Notes: generated by a model from the sequence alone, not told the origin. A DNA stretch of 64,000 nucleotides from Arthrobacter oryzae (GCF_030718995.1 NZ_CP132204.1:3224001-3288000), one strand, 5' to 3'; shown: positions 53,804-63,294, numbered from the stretch's first letter. Made by a program: numbers and translations.

Positions 53804-54925
53804 TCAGCCTCCGATGGCGCTCATGCTGCGGTCCGGCTGGACGAAGTCCGGAGCGTCCAAACCGACGTGGTCCATGCCGTGGGCCTTGGGCTTGATCCAC
53901 ATGGCGTCCTGCCAGCGCTCGGCGAGCTGCTGGTCCGTGGCGCCCTCACGCAGCAGCCCCAGGAGATCAAATTCCTCGCGGGAGAACAGGCAGCTCATGA
54001 TCTTGCCCTCGGCCGTGATGCGGGTGCGGCGGCAATCGGAGCAGAACGGCTCGGTGACGGAGGCGATGATCCCCACCGTTCCCAGCACGGGGCCGGCGGC
54101 CCCGGCCGTGCCGGGTACACGGGACCGGACTTCGAAGCGTTCGGCGGGGGCGCCGTCACGGTCCCTCGGATCGGCGCTGAGCACATAGTCGACGGACAGG
54201 AGTTCGCGGATTTCGGCCGCGGTGATCATGTTGCGGCGGGTCCACCCGTGGTCGGCGTCGAGCGGCATCTGTTCGATGAAGCGGAGTTCGTACCCCCGGT
54301 CCAGCGCCCAGGCGAGCAGTGACGGGGACTCGGCGTCGTTGATTCCGCGCATCAGGACGGCGTTGAGTTTCACGGGGCCCAGGCCCGCGGCCCAGGCGGC
54401 GTCCACCCCGGCCAGGACCTTGTCCAGGAACGGCCGGCGCGTCAGCTTGGTGAATGTCTCCTCGTGCAGGGAATCCAGTGAGACGTTGATCCGGGAGAGC
54501 CCGGCGGCTTTGAGCCCGGCCGCCTTCTTGTCCAGGCCGACGGCGTTCGTGGTCATGGAGATCGGCAGGTCGGGGTGGGCCCGGCGCAGGGCAGAGATGA
54601 TGTCGAGCAGGTCGGCCCGGACAAGGGGCTCCCCGCCGGTGAGGCGCAGTTCGCGCACCCCCAGCATGTCAACGCCGATCCGCACGATCCGGACGATTTC
54701 CTCAGCGGACATCACGGCCTGCTTGGCCAGCCATTCAAGGCCCTCGGCGGGCATGCAGTAGGTGCAGCGCAGATTGCATTTGTCGGTCAGGGAGAGGCGC
54801 ATGTCCGTGGCGCGGCGTCCGTAACGGTCCATCAGGCCCGCGGGCATGCCCGCCGGCCGCGGCGGTACTCCCGGACCGGAACCGGCACCGTCCCTGGGCT
54901 GTGGCATACCAAGCTGAACACTCAT
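53804..54925 (-). CDS. moaA: GTP 3',8-cyclase MoaA
   Basis: A 373-residue radical-SAM enzyme for the first step of molybdopterin synthesis. The N-terminal SAM cluster is LTDKCNLRCTYCMP (CxxxCxxC), with ELRLTGGEPLVR after it. The C-terminal GTP-binding cluster is CSDCRRTRITAEGKIMSCLF, and the protein ends in SAIGG. It starts with a Gly/Pro-rich extension before DRYGRRATDMRLSL. Confidence 0.97.
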   Translation of the reverse strand: MSVQLGMPQPRDGAGSGPGVPPRPAGMPAGLMDRYGRRATDMRLSLTDKCNLRCTYCMPAEGLEWLAKQAVMSAEEIVRIVRIGVDMLGVRELRLTGGEPLVRADLLDIISALRRAHPDLPISMTTNAVGLDKKAAGLKAAGLSRINVSLDSLHEETFTKLTRRPFLDKVLAGVDAAWAAGLGPVKLNAVLMRGINDAESPSLLAWALDRGYELRFIEQMPLDADHGWTRRNMITAAEIRELLSVDYVLSADPRDRDGAPAERFEVRSRVPGTAGAAGPVLGTVGIIASVTEPFCSDCRRTRITAEGKIMSCLFSREEFDLLGLLREGATDQQLAERWQDAMWIKPKAHGMDHVGLDAPDFVQPDRSMSAIGG

Positions 54926-54931
54926 AAATTC

Positions 54932-54937
54932 AGGCTA
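54932..54937 (-). promoter_or_regulatory. -10 element TAGCCT for leaderless moaA
   Basis: On the minus strand TAGCCT is followed by GAATTT and ATG, with no ribosome site. The 68-bp gap to the divergent oxidoreductase must hold both promoters. Confidence 0.5.
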
Positions 54938-54993
54938 CGCCACCTTTGGTCCAACCATCACGCCTATGACAGCTGCGAACCTATGCTGGAGGG

Positions 54994-56577
54994 GTGAACA
55001 AGTCCCAGCCGGCGCCGCCCCAGGCCGCTGCCGCAGGCGTTGTGTCGGTGGCCGCGGGGGTGGTCGCCGGCGAACTCGCCGCAGCCTTCGTGAGCCCGGC
55101 GCTGTCGCCCATGACAGGGGTCGGCGGTGCGGTGATCGATGCTGTTCCGCCGGCCGTCAAGGACTGGGCCGTCGCCGTGTTCGGAACTGCTGACAAAGTG
55201 GCGCTGCTCATCGGCATGGGCCTGGTTATAGCTGCCATGGCCGGGCTTGCCGGTGTCGTGGAATGGCGGCGCCGCTTTGCCGGGGCTGCGGTCATTGCAG
55301 TTTTCGGCGTGGTGGGCCTGGTGGCGGTCCTGGGCCGGGCCCAGGTGACCGGTAATGCTGTGGTGCTGCCGCTGCTGGCCGCCGGAACCGCGATCCTGAT
55401 GCTGCACTGGCTCATGTCGCGCCTCCGGGACTGGAAGACGACTGGCACGGTGGCGGAGCGGTCCGCCCCGGAGCGGCCAGTACCTGAGCGGCCGCCGGCC
55501 GCCGCGGCAGGCCGCCGCCGGTTCCTGCAGGCATTGGGCGGGGGCGCCGTCGTCGCAGCCGCCGGGGGAATGCTTGCCGCAGCACTGCGCGGAGCCGCTG
55601 CCGGCGTCACTGAGTTCCGGAGCAGCCTGGCCCTGCCGTCCGCTGCTTCGCTGGCTCCGCCGCTTCCGGCCGGTGCTGAGCTGGACCTTGGCGGCATCAG
55701 TCCGCTGGTAACGCCCAACCGGGACTTCTACCGGATCGATACCGCGCTCACGGTGCCGGCCGTCGATCCGGAAACCTGGGTCCTTAAGGTCACGGGCATG
55801 GTGGACCGGGACATCGAGCTGGATTTCGCCAGCCTGCTTTCCAAACCCATGACTGAACGCCACGTGACCATCGCCTGCGTCTCCAACGAAGTGGGCGGGG
55901 ACCTGATCGGTAATGCGCTGTGGCTGGGCTGGCCCGTCCGGGAGCTGCTGGCGATGGCCGGGCCACAGAGCGGAGCGGACATGGTGTTGTCCCGGAGCAC
56001 GGACGGCTGGACGGCCGGCACGCCGCTGGAGGTCCTCACTGATGACCGGGATGCCCTGCTTGCCATCGGGATGAACGGCGAGCCGCTGCCACTGGAGCAC
56101 GGCTTCCCGGTGCGGCTAGTCGTCCCCGGCCTGTACGGCTACGTATCCGCCACCAAGTGGCTCACAGAACTGAAAGTGACCAGGTTCGCGGACGACGCCG
56201 GATACTGGACGCCCCGCGGCTGGAGCGAGCGCGGACCCATCAAGATGTCGTCGCGCATCGACGTGCCGCGCGCCGGGCGTCCCGTGCGTGCCGGAACGGT
56301 GGCATTCGGCGGCGTCGCGTGGGCCCAGCACACCGGAATCGGCAAAGTGGAACTGCGCGTCAACCGTGGAGACTGGCAGGCCGCGGAACTTGCTCCCGGT
56401 ATTTCCCGGGACACCTGGTACCAGTGGCAACTGCCGCTGGCATTGACGCCCGGGCAGTACGAAATCCAGGTCCGCGCCACGGACCTGAACGGTGCGCCGC
56501 AGATCGAAGACCGTGCCCGGGTGGCGCCTGACGGCGCCACCGGATTCCACACCATTAGAGTTGACGTGACGCCGTAG
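54994..56577 (+). CDS. Membrane-anchored molybdopterin oxidoreductase (sulfite oxidase fold)
   Basis: A 527-residue protein. The N-terminus (about 1-145) has four hydrophobic segments, then a linker and a short RRRFLQALGGGAVVAA segment that resembles a twin-arginine signal. The C-terminal part is the Moco domain of the sulfite oxidase/YedY family, with the Mo ligand Cys in VTIACVSNEVGG and GYVSATKWLTELKVTRF. An Ig-like dimerisation domain ends it. It is the likely client of the surrounding moa/moe genes. The GTG start has GGAGGG almost touching it, so the exact start is uncertain. Confidence 0.9.
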   Translation: MNKSQPAPPQAAAAGVVSVAAGVVAGELAAAFVSPALSPMTGVGGAVIDAVPPAVKDWAVAVFGTADKVALLIGMGLVIAAMAGLAGVVEWRRRFAGAAVIAVFGVVGLVAVLGRAQVTGNAVVLPLLAAGTAILMLHWLMSRLRDWKTTGTVAERSAPERPVPERPPAAAAGRRRFLQALGGGAVVAAAGGMLAAALRGAAAGVTEFRSSLALPSAASLAPPLPAGAELDLGGISPLVTPNRDFYRIDTALTVPAVDPETWVLKVTGMVDRDIELDFASLLSKPMTERHVTIACVSNEVGGDLIGNALWLGWPVRELLAMAGPQSGADMVLSRSTDGWTAGTPLEVLTDDRDALLAIGMNGEPLPLEHGFPVRLVVPGLYGYVSATKWLTELKVTRFADDAGYWTPRGWSERGPIKMSSRIDVPRAGRPVRAGTVAFGGVAWAQHTGIGKVELRVNRGDWQAAELAPGISRDTWYQWQLPLALTPGQYEIQVRATDLNGAPQIEDRARVAPDGATGFHTIRVDVTP

Positions 56578-56663
56578 CGGGGCGCACGTCGCATAGGAAG
56601 ACCGCAGCAGGCGGAACGCCGCAATGAGCCCGACAGCAATGCCCGGACCGAGGTAAGGAACGC

Positions 56664-57893
56664 ATGCACAGCACCGACGACAGGCATCACGCCCGCACTG
56701 TGGAGGACCACCGCGACGCCGTGCGGCAGCTGCTGGCGGGCCTCAACGGTCCCGGCCGTACCGAACAGCTCCCGCTGCTGGCGGCCCTGGGACGAGGGCT
56801 GGCCGGGGATATCCCCGCTCCCGTGGACCTGCCGCCGTTCGCGAATTCCCAAATGGACGGCTTTGCCGTGCGCAGCAGCGACATATCCGACGGCGGGACG
56901 CTCCTTGCGGTGGCGGCGCCGATCCCGGCCGGGGCCACCGCGGCCGTGCTTGAACCGGGCACGGCAGCCCCGATCATGACCGGAGCCATGATGCCCCCGG
57001 GAGCCGACGCCGTCGTGCCTATTGAAAGGGCCGTTCCCGATTCCTTCCCGGACCCCGGAACGGCAGCCACCGTCCGGCTGCCGGCAACACAGCCAGGCAC
57101 CTATGTCCGCAACGCAGGCAGCGATATCTGCTCGGGGGAGCTGGCACTGGCCGGCGGAACCTTCCTGGGCCCGGGCCAGCTGGGGCTCCTGGCGGCCCTG
57201 GGCATCACCCAGGTCAGGGTGCACCGAAGGCTGAAAGTTCTGCTCGCCACCACGGGGGACGAAGTGGTGGAGCCCGGTAACCCGCTGGAACCCGGAAAGA
57301 TCTACGACTCCAACGGCACGCTACTCGAATCAGCCATGAGCCAGGCCGGGGTGGACGTCCTTCGGGCAGCCATCTCGACAGACAACCCCGATGAACTTAC
57401 GGCGATGTTGCGGGAGCACGCCCCGCACGTAGACCTGATCGTCACCACGGGCGGCGTCAGCAAGGGCGCCTACGAAGTGGTCCGGCAGGCTGCAGCCGGG
57501 CAGGACGTTGAATTCCTGCATGTGGCCATGCAGCCCGGCGGTCCCCAGGGGATCGGGCGGTTCGACGGCGTTCCGTTTGTTGGTTTTCCGGGTAACCCGG
57601 TCAGCTGCCTGGTTTCCTTCGAGATGTTCCTGCGGCCGGCGCTCAGTTCGCTGTTCGGGGCACCGGCGCCGCGGCCGGCCATCCGGGCCAGGCTGGCGGA
57701 GCCGGTGGAATCACCCGAGGGCAAGCACCAGCTCCGGCGCGGCAGGCTCCTTCCGGACGGCACGGTCCGGCTGGAGGGGGGAGCGGGCTCGCATCTCGTT
57801 CACGCCCTGGCCAGTTCCAACGCCCTGATCCATGTCCCGGTGGGGACATCTGCGCTCTCCGCGGGCGCAGAAGTGGAAGTATGGACGCTGTGA
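56664..57893 (+). CDS. moeA: Molybdopterin molybdenumtransferase MoeA
   Basis: A 409-residue enzyme that inserts molybdate into adenylated molybdopterin. Seen are [72 protein letters not shown] and [12 protein letters not shown]. The C-terminal domain IV is complete. AAGGAA precedes the ATG. It overlaps moaC by 13 bp. Confidence 0.96.
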   Translation: MHSTDDRHHARTVEDHRDAVRQLLAGLNGPGRTEQLPLLAALGRGLAGDIPAPVDLPPFANSQMDGFAVRSSDISDGGTLLAVAAPIPAGATAAVLEPGTAAPIMTGAMMPPGADAVVPIERAVPDSFPDPGTAATVRLPATQPGTYVRNAGSDICSGELALAGGTFLGPGQLGLLAALGITQVRVHRRLKVLLATTGDEVVEPGNPLEPGKIYDSNGTLLESAMSQAGVDVLRAAISTDNPDELTAMLREHAPHVDLIVTTGGVSKGAYEVVRQAAAGQDVEFLHVAMQPGGPQGIGRFDGVPFVGFPGNPVSCLVSFEMFLRPALSSLFGAPAPRPAIRARLAEPVESPEGKHQLRRGRLLPDGTVRLEGGAGSHLVHALASSNALIHVPVGTSALSAGAEVEVWTL

Positions 57894-58375
57894 ATAATGA
57901 AGAAACTGCTGCCGGCCTGACGCATCTGCGCCGGGACGGGACAGCCCAGATGGTTGATGTTTCCGGCAAGGCCGAAACTACGCGGGAGGCTACAGCCACC
58001 GCCACGGTCCGCACCACCGCGGAAGTGCTCGCCCTCCTGGGCGCGGGGGACCTGCCGAAGGGCGATGCCCTGGCCGTTGCCCGCGTGGCCGGAATCATGG
58101 CGGCAAAGAAGACCCCCGAGCTCATCCCGTTGTGCCACCCGTTGCCCATCTCCAAAGTCACCGTCGACTTCGAACTGGGCCGGGACTCCGTCGCGGTGCT
58201 GGCGACCGTCAAGACCCGCGGCGTCACGGGCGTCGAAATGGAAGCGCTCACCGCCGCCTCGGTGGCGGCGCTGAGCGTGTACGACATGATCAAAGCAGTG
58301 GACAAGCACGCCGTGTTGACCGACATCAGGGTGCTGGCCAAAAGCGGCGGCAAGAGCGGGGACTGGACAGCATGA
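57881..58375 (+). CDS. moaC: Cyclic pyranopterin monophosphate synthase MoaC
   Basis: A 164-residue enzyme acting with MoaA. It has [55 protein letters not shown], and [20 protein letters not shown] with the catalytic Asp and Lys. ATG at 57881 is inside moeA; GTG at 57890 would shorten the overlap. Confidence 0.96.
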   Translation: MDAVNNEETAAGLTHLRRDGTAQMVDVSGKAETTREATATATVRTTAEVLALLGAGDLPKGDALAVARVAGIMAAKKTPELIPLCHPLPISKVTVDFELGRDSVAVLATVKTRGVTGVEMEALTAASVAALSVYDMIKAVDKHAVLTDIRVLAKSGGKSGDWTA

Positions 58376-58896
58376 ACAGCTTTGGACAGCAGCCCGAACC
58401 GCACCGCCACGGAGAGGCCACCGGCCGGAAGGCCGGCGTCGTCATTGCCTCCAACCGGGCCGCAGCGGGCATCTACCGCGACGAAACCGGTCCGGTGATC
58501 ACCGACTGGCTGACGGAGCACGGCTTCGAAACGTTCCCGGCCATGGTGGTGCCCGATGGCGAACCCGTGGGCGCAGCGCTGCGCGCCCTGCTGACGCAGC
58601 ATCCCGCCGTGATCATCACCAGCGGCGGAACCGGGCTGAGCCCCGATGACCTGACCCCGGAGATGACGGTCCCCCTGCTGGACCGCGAGATTCCCGGGAT
58701 CATGGAGGGCATCAGGCAGGCCGGCCTCGCGAAGACGCCCATGGCAATGCTAAGCCGCGGACACGCCGGCGCGGCCGGACGGACCTTCATAGTTAACCTT
58801 CCCGGATCACCCAAAGGCGTTATGGACGGCCTGAGCGTGCTTGATCCGGTGATCAGCCACCTTTGCGACCAATTGGAAGGCAGCCATGAGCACTGA
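58372..58896 (+). CDS. mog: Molybdopterin adenylyltransferase (MogA/MoaB family)
   Basis: A 174-residue protein that adenylates molybdopterin before MoeA. It has a short N-terminal extension, then [20 protein letters not shown] and the family motif [17 protein letters not shown]. It starts at the ATGA overlap with moaC and overlaps moaE by 11 bp. The class (MogA or MoaB) is not separable by eye. Confidence 0.92.
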   Translation: MNSFGQQPEPHRHGEATGRKAGVVIASNRAAAGIYRDETGPVITDWLTEHGFETFPAMVVPDGEPVGAALRALLTQHPAVIITSGGTGLSPDDLTPEMTVPLLDREIPGIMEGIRQAGLAKTPMAMLSRGHAGAAGRTFIVNLPGSPKGVMDGLSVLDPVISHLCDQLEGSHEH

Positions 58897-59341
58897 AACC
58901 GGATTTGAGATAGTGAATGCCGTGCTGAGCGCGGAGCCCATCTCCGTGGCGCAGGCCATCGCCGCTGTGGAATCGGACACGGCGGGCGCCGTCGTCAGCT
59001 TCAGCGGCGTAGTCAGGAACCACGACGGCGGCAAGCCGGTTGAGCGGCTCAGTTACAGTGCGCATCCCACGGCCCACCAGGTGATGGCCGACGTCGTCGC
59101 CCGGCTCGTCGCCGAACATGCGGGCGACGGCGGCGAAACAGTGCGGATCTGGGCCGCGCACCGGGTGGGCATGCTGGAAATCGGCGACCCCGCCCTGGTG
59201 TGCGCCGTGTCCGCCTCTCACCGCGGCCAGGCGTTCGAGGTGTGCTCGGAGCTTGTTGACCGGATCAAGGCGGAGGTGCCCATCTGGAAGGAACAGTTCT
59301 TCAGCGACGGGACCGTTGAATGGGTCGGGGCCGGGGCGTAA
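58886..59341 (+). CDS. moaE: Molybdopterin synthase catalytic subunit MoaE
   Basis: A 151-residue subunit that transfers sulfur from MoaD to cyclic pyranopterin monophosphate. Conserved stretches are AGAVVSFSGVVRNHDGGKPV, VWAAHRVG-like IWAAHRVGMLEIGDPAL, and VPIWKEQFFSDGTVEWVG with the catalytic Lys. It closes the moeA-moaC-mog-moaE cluster. Confidence 0.95.
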   Translation: MSTETGFEIVNAVLSAEPISVAQAIAAVESDTAGAVVSFSGVVRNHDGGKPVERLSYSAHPTAHQVMADVVARLVAEHAGDGGETVRIWAAHRVGMLEIGDPALVCAVSASHRGQAFEVCSELVDRIKAEVPIWKEQFFSDGTVEWVGAGA

Positions 59342-59405
59342 GGAAGTCCGGGGCCGGAGCCTAGTAACCTCCCGTCCCGGTTCAACCCGGCGGCCGGCCC
59401 GACGG

Positions 59406-59411
59406 TAGGGT
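59406..59411 (+). promoter_or_regulatory. -10 element TAGGGT for leaderless dapB
   Basis: TAGGGT is followed by 7 bases and the dapB ATG at 59419. No ribosome site is present. Confidence 0.55.
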
Positions 59412-59418
59412 TAAGTCC

Positions 59419-60177
59419 ATGACCGAACAACTTGCCGTCGCCGTCCTGGGCGCGAACGGGCGCATGGGCGCCGAGGCCGTGAAAGCCGTGGAAGCGGCCC
59501 CCGACATGAAGCTTGTAGCGGCCCTTGGACGCGGTGATTCCCTGGATGAACTGGTCACCGCCGGCGCCCGCGTTGTGGTGGACCTGACGGTTCCGGAAAG
59601 CACCGAAGCGAACGTCCGTTTCGCCGTCGAACACGGCATGCACGCCGTCGTCGGCACCACCGGCTGGGATGCCGGCAGGCTCGGCGAACTTGAGGAACTG
59701 CTAGGCCGGAGCGCCGGCGTGGGCGTGCTCATTGCCCCGAACTTCGCGCTCGGTTCCGTGCTGGCGTCGGCCTTTGCCGCCAAGGCCGCCAAATACTTCG
59801 AATCGGTGGAAGTTATCGAGCTGCACCACCCGGACAAGGTTGACGCACCGTCCGGCACCGCGGTCCGCACTGCACAGCTGATCGCAGCCGAACGCGCCGC
59901 CGCCGGCATCGGCGCCAGCCCGGACGCCACCACCAGCGAACTTGCCGGTGCCCGTGGCTGCGAAGTGGACGGCATCCGCGTCCACAGCGTGCGCCTCCGC
60001 GGCCTGGTGGCCCACCAGGAAGTCCTCCTTGGTGGCCCGGGGGAACAGCTGACCCTACGCCACGACTCCTTCGACCGTGCCTCTTTCATGCCGGGCGTGC
60101 TGCTGGGAGTGCGGAACGTTGCCGGCCACCCCGGGCTGACCGTGGGCCTGGACGGCTACCTGGACCTCGGAGTCTGA
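59419..60177 (+). CDS. dapB: 4-hydroxy-tetrahydrodipicolinate reductase
   Basis: A 252-residue enzyme of the lysine/diaminopimelate pathway. The NAD(P)H motif is VLGANGRMGAEAV, TVPESTEANVRFAVEHG follows, and the catalytic/substrate region is VIELHHPDKVDAPSGTAVRT. It acts on the product of DapA, encoded downstream at 62386. The start follows a leaderless-type -10. Confidence 0.97.
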   Translation: MTEQLAVAVLGANGRMGAEAVKAVEAAPDMKLVAALGRGDSLDELVTAGARVVVDLTVPESTEANVRFAVEHGMHAVVGTTGWDAGRLGELEELLGRSAGVGVLIAPNFALGSVLASAFAAKAAKYFESVEVIELHHPDKVDAPSGTAVRTAQLIAAERAAAGIGASPDATTSELAGARGCEVDGIRVHSVRLRGLVAHQEVLLGGPGEQLTLRHDSFDRASFMPGVLLGVRNVAGHPGLTVGLDGYLDLGV

Positions 60178-60182
60178 CGGCA

Positions 60183-60665
60183 ATGGGCAACGTCCTCGCC
60201 GGCCTGAAGAAGAACCGCACCAAGATCTGGGTCGGCGCGGTAACGCTCCTGCTGGTCTTCTACCTGGTGGTGTCCTTCCAGCGCTCCGTGCTGCTCATCA
60301 CCGACCCCAACCCTGTGGCGAAGGCCATTGGCGCCGCCTACCTGATCCTGCCCGTGATCGGCGCCTGGGCGCTGGTCCGCGAACTGATGTTTGGTGCCCG
60401 GACGGAGCAGATGGCCAAGGTCCTCGAAGCGGAAGGCGGCCTGCCTGTCGACAACCTGCAGCGCACCCCCGCCGGAAGGATCGTGCGGGAATCCGCGGAC
60501 GCCGAGTTTGAAAAGTACCGGACAGAAGCAGAATCAGCGCCGGAGGACTGGCGCTCGTGGTTCCGGCTCAGCTGCGCCTACGATGCCGCAGGAGACCGCA
60601 AGCGCGCCCGGGCCTCCATGCGTGATGCCGTGAAGCTGTTCCGCGGGGGCGGCAGCCCCGCCTAG
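60183..60665 (+). CDS. Membrane protein with TPR-like C-terminus, unknown function
   Basis: A 160-residue protein with two membrane helices (about 17-36 and 55-73) and a soluble C-terminal part WRSWFRLSCAYDAAGDRKRA that resembles a single tetratricopeptide repeat. It is 5 bp after dapB and probably cotranscribed; the role is unknown. Its 3' end overlaps the convergent gene by 4 bp. Confidence 0.8.
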   Translation: MGNVLAGLKKNRTKIWVGAVTLLLVFYLVVSFQRSVLLITDPNPVAKAIGAAYLILPVIGAWALVRELMFGARTEQMAKVLEAEGGLPVDNLQRTPAGRIVRESADAEFEKYRTEAESAPEDWRSWFRLSCAYDAAGDRKRARASMRDAVKLFRGGGSPA

Positions 60666-61897
60666 CGGACGCCCGACCGCTGGTAGCGGCCCACCTCGCT
60701 GGCTGCGTGGGCCACCCACTCCAGCGGCCCCCGCCAGCTGAGCACCGCGACCGACCCTCCGATGAGCACCGCGGTCAGCGCCTGGGCCGCATACACGCCT
60801 TCCTCAGTCCACCCGGCCGGCAGCGGCTGCAGGTACATGGCGGCCACCAGGCAAACATGCGCCGTGTACAGGCTGAGGGTCATGGCACCTGCACCCCGCA
60901 GCGGCAGCAACAGGTCCAGGGCGAGCCATTCGCCCAGCCTCCCCAGCAGCAGGCAGGCACCCACCACGGCGGCGGCCACGGCGGATGTATGGAGCAGGTC
61001 CAGCGTGGTGCCCGAGTGCGGCGCGCTGCTCGCAAGCCACCACCACGAGCCGGACTGATCGATCCCCGCAAGATTCACCTGCAGGAGGCTGTCCAGTGGG
61101 TAACGGGGGTCCGCCAGCCGGGCCTGCAGCGCTTCCTTGCCGCCCCACGCATCCATCGCCAGCACGCCCAGCCATTTGGCCAGCACGGCCACCACGGTTC
61201 CGCCGGCCAGCAGCAGCACCTGGATGGTTGCCTTCGCCAGTGCCAGCCGCCCGATCAGCAGCCCGATCAGCAGGTAGCTCAGCCACTGCAGGACGGGGTA
61301 GTAGCCGGTCAGGAAGATATCCCCGAGCAGGCGCCCTGGCGTGGCGAGGTCGTCCCAGTTGGGGTTGTGGCCCAGCTTGAGCGCCGGGGAAGGTGCCAGG
61401 AGCCACGGCCGCAGCAGGTAGGCCAGGACCGGCGAACCCACCACCCAGCCGGCAGCCAGCGCACAGAGCGGTTTGATGCCGAGCCCGATGAACGGAAGGA
61501 CGCACAGGAACAACACGGCATAGTGGACCAGGATCACCGCGACGTTCACTTCCAGGCCGCCCAGGAAAAGTCCGACGACGGCGATCACCAGGGCGCGGAG
61601 CGCTATTCCCCGGCGTGCGCCGCTCAGTTCCTGGCCTTGCAGCGGACGCTGCTTGCCGGTGGACAGGGCCAGTCCGATCCCGGCCAGGACGGCAAAAAGT
61701 GCAGCCGCCCGTCCCGAGAAGGTCAGGCCGATCCAGGTGGGCGTCAACTGTGCGTCGGCTTCGAAGGTGGGAAGCAGGTGCGTGGCCATCATGCCGAGCA
61801 GCGCCAGTCCCCGGGCCGCGTCGATTCCGGTGAGTCTCGTCGTCTTAGTGGTGCCTGGGGCGGTCCGCGATGGTGAAGCAGTGCCACGGGAGGTCAT
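60662..61897 (-). CDS. DUF418/DUF1624-type membrane protein (acyltransferase-3-like)
   Basis: A 411-residue polytopic protein with about ten membrane segments. It starts with RLTGIDAARGLALLGMMATH, the N-terminus shared by heparan-alpha-glucosaminide acetyltransferase-like and DUF418 proteins, and ends with GAGAMTLSLYTAHVCLVAA, typical of DUF418. A role in modifying an envelope sugar is possible but not shown. Start ATG at 61897. Confidence 0.85.
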   Translation of the reverse strand: MTSRGTASPSRTAPGTTKTTRLTGIDAARGLALLGMMATHLLPTFEADAQLTPTWIGLTFSGRAAALFAVLAGIGLALSTGKQRPLQGQELSGARRGIALRALVIAVVGLFLGGLEVNVAVILVHYAVLFLCVLPFIGLGIKPLCALAAGWVVGSPVLAYLLRPWLLAPSPALKLGHNPNWDDLATPGRLLGDIFLTGYYPVLQWLSYLLIGLLIGRLALAKATIQVLLLAGGTVVAVLAKWLGVLAMDAWGGKEALQARLADPRYPLDSLLQVNLAGIDQSGSWWWLASSAPHSGTTLDLLHTSAVAAAVVGACLLLGRLGEWLALDLLLPLRGAGAMTLSLYTAHVCLVAAMYLQPLPAGWTEEGVYAAQALTAVLIGGSVAVLSWRGPLEWVAHAASEVGRYQRSGVR

Positions 61898-61935
61898 GAG
61901 CCGATGGTCTCATATCCGGCTGGAAGCCCTTGTAT

Positions 61936-61951
61936 TCGAATATATGTTCGA
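61936..61951 (+). promoter_or_regulatory. LexA (SOS) box
   Basis: TCGAAT-ATAT-GTTCGA matches the actinobacterial LexA consensus TCGAACNNNNGTTCGA with one mismatch. It lies 14 bp before the ATG at 61965 and 39 bp from the divergent DUF418-type gene, so it should repress the small gene and possibly both. Confidence 0.8.
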
Positions 61952-61964
61952 ATAGCATCGTTCC

Positions 61965-62306
61965 ATGAATAATGCACCAGAACGTGGAACTGCTGCTTCG
62001 GGGCCCCTTCGGGCGATGAGCCCCGGCGTGGTCGATTTCCTCTTCAGGCAACTTGTGGCCGGAGAGCCCGCAGAGGACATCCAGTGGAGCAGTGAGGGTG
62101 TGGCCCTCTCGGCCCAGCCTCCGGGCGCGGAACTGGCGCGCAGGCTCTCCGAATGCGACCTTGAAGCCCTCACGCCCACGGAACTCTTTGACTACGTCCG
62201 CGCCGCCCAGCGGCTGGCCGCCTGGGCGGAGTCGCTCCGCCAGGACGCTGTGGGCCGTTACTGCGGCACCGGCCGCCCGGAACCGTCCAGCAGTCCAAAA
62301 AAGTGA
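61965..62306 (+). CDS. Small protein resembling the N-terminus of DUF222 proteins
   Basis: A 113-residue protein. The segment LSECDLEALTPTELFDYVRA then AQRLAAWAESLRQDAVGRY matches the opening helices of DUF222/13E12 proteins, but the rest of DUF222 and the HNH domain are absent. It ends in the basic PEPSSSPKK. It may be a truncated remnant or a small stand-alone member. The LexA box immediately upstream suggests DNA-damage induction. No function is assigned. Confidence 0.6.
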   Translation: MNNAPERGTAASGPLRAMSPGVVDFLFRQLVAGEPAEDIQWSSEGVALSAQPPGAELARRLSECDLEALTPTELFDYVRAAQRLAAWAESLRQDAVGRYCGTGRPEPSSSPKK

Positions 62307-62372
62307 CGGCCTCCGGCGCGAATTTGACGATGATCACGCCGCCGCCATTGTCCTAACAAGCCGGGGACAAGG

Positions 62373-62378
62373 TAACGT
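62373..62378 (+). promoter_or_regulatory. -10 element TAACGT for leaderless dapA
   Basis: TAACGT is followed by 7 bases and the dapA ATG at 62386, with no ribosome site. Confidence 0.5.
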
Positions 62379-62385
62379 TTTTCCT

Positions 62386-63294
62386 ATGGCTGACACTTCC
62401 GCGAATATCCCTGCTTTCGGTACCCTCCTGACCGCAATGGTCACGCCGTTTTTCGAAGACGGCAAAGTGGACTACCAGCAGGCGGCAGAACTGGCTGTCA
62501 AGCTTGTCGACGACGGCTGCGACGGCCTCGTCGTCACCGGAACCACGGGAGAAACGTCCACCCTCACCGACGAGGAGAACGTGGGCATGTTCCGTGCGGT
62601 CAAGGAAGCTGTCGGCGGCCGCGCCGCGATCATCGCCGGCACCGGAACGAACGACACCGCACACTCCGTGCACCTTTCCAAGCAGGCAGCCGAGGTCGGC
62701 GTCGACGGACTGCTGCTCGTCACGCCGTACTACAACAAGCCCAGCCAGGCCGGTGTCCGCGCCCACTTTGAGACGATCGCCTCCGCCACCGACGTTCCCG
62801 TGATGCTCTACGACATCCCCGGCCGTTCCTCAATCCAGATTGCTCCGGAGACGATGATCCGCCTCTCCGAGCACCCGAACATCGTTGCGGTCAAAGATGC
62901 CAAGGCCGATTTCGCCGCCGCCACCCGCGTCATGGCGAACACCGACCTTCTTTTTTACTCCGGGGACGACGGACTGACCCTGCAGTGGATGGCGCTGGGC
63001 GCCGTCGGGCTCGTGGGCGTCACCACGCACGTTGCCACTCGCCGGTTCCGCGAGCTCATCGACGCCGTCAACGCGAACGACCTCGGCACCGCCCGGAAGA
63101 TCAATTTTGAACTTGAACCTGTTGTCCGGGCCACGATGACCCGCGTGCAGGGTGCCGTTGCGGCCAAGCAGATTCTTAAATGGCAGGGAGTCCTGCCCAA
63201 CTCGGTTGTCCGTTTGCCCCTCGTGGAGCCGGACGAAGCTGAGATCGCAATCATCCGCGAGGATTTGGCGGAAGCAGGAATGGTCTTTTCCTGA
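62386..63294 (+). CDS. dapA: 4-hydroxy-tetrahydrodipicolinate synthase
   Basis: A 302-residue TIM-barrel lyase that condenses pyruvate with aspartate semialdehyde. It has FGTLLTAMVTPFFEDGKVDY, VTGTTGETSTLTDEE, and YDIPGRSSIQIAPET. The Schiff-base lysine lies in NIVAVKDAKAD. It supplies the substrate of DapB upstream. The ATG at 62386 has a leaderless-type -10; the longer open frame upstream shows no homology. Confidence 0.97.
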   Translation: MADTSANIPAFGTLLTAMVTPFFEDGKVDYQQAAELAVKLVDDGCDGLVVTGTTGETSTLTDEENVGMFRAVKEAVGGRAAIIAGTGTNDTAHSVHLSKQAAEVGVDGLLLVTPYYNKPSQAGVRAHFETIASATDVPVMLYDIPGRSSIQIAPETMIRLSEHPNIVAVKDAKADFAAATRVMANTDLLFYSGDDGLTLQWMALGAVGLVGVTTHVATRRFRELIDAVNANDLGTARKINFELEPVVRATMTRVQGAVAAKQILKWQGVLPNSVVRLPLVEPDEAEIAIIREDLAEAGMVFS

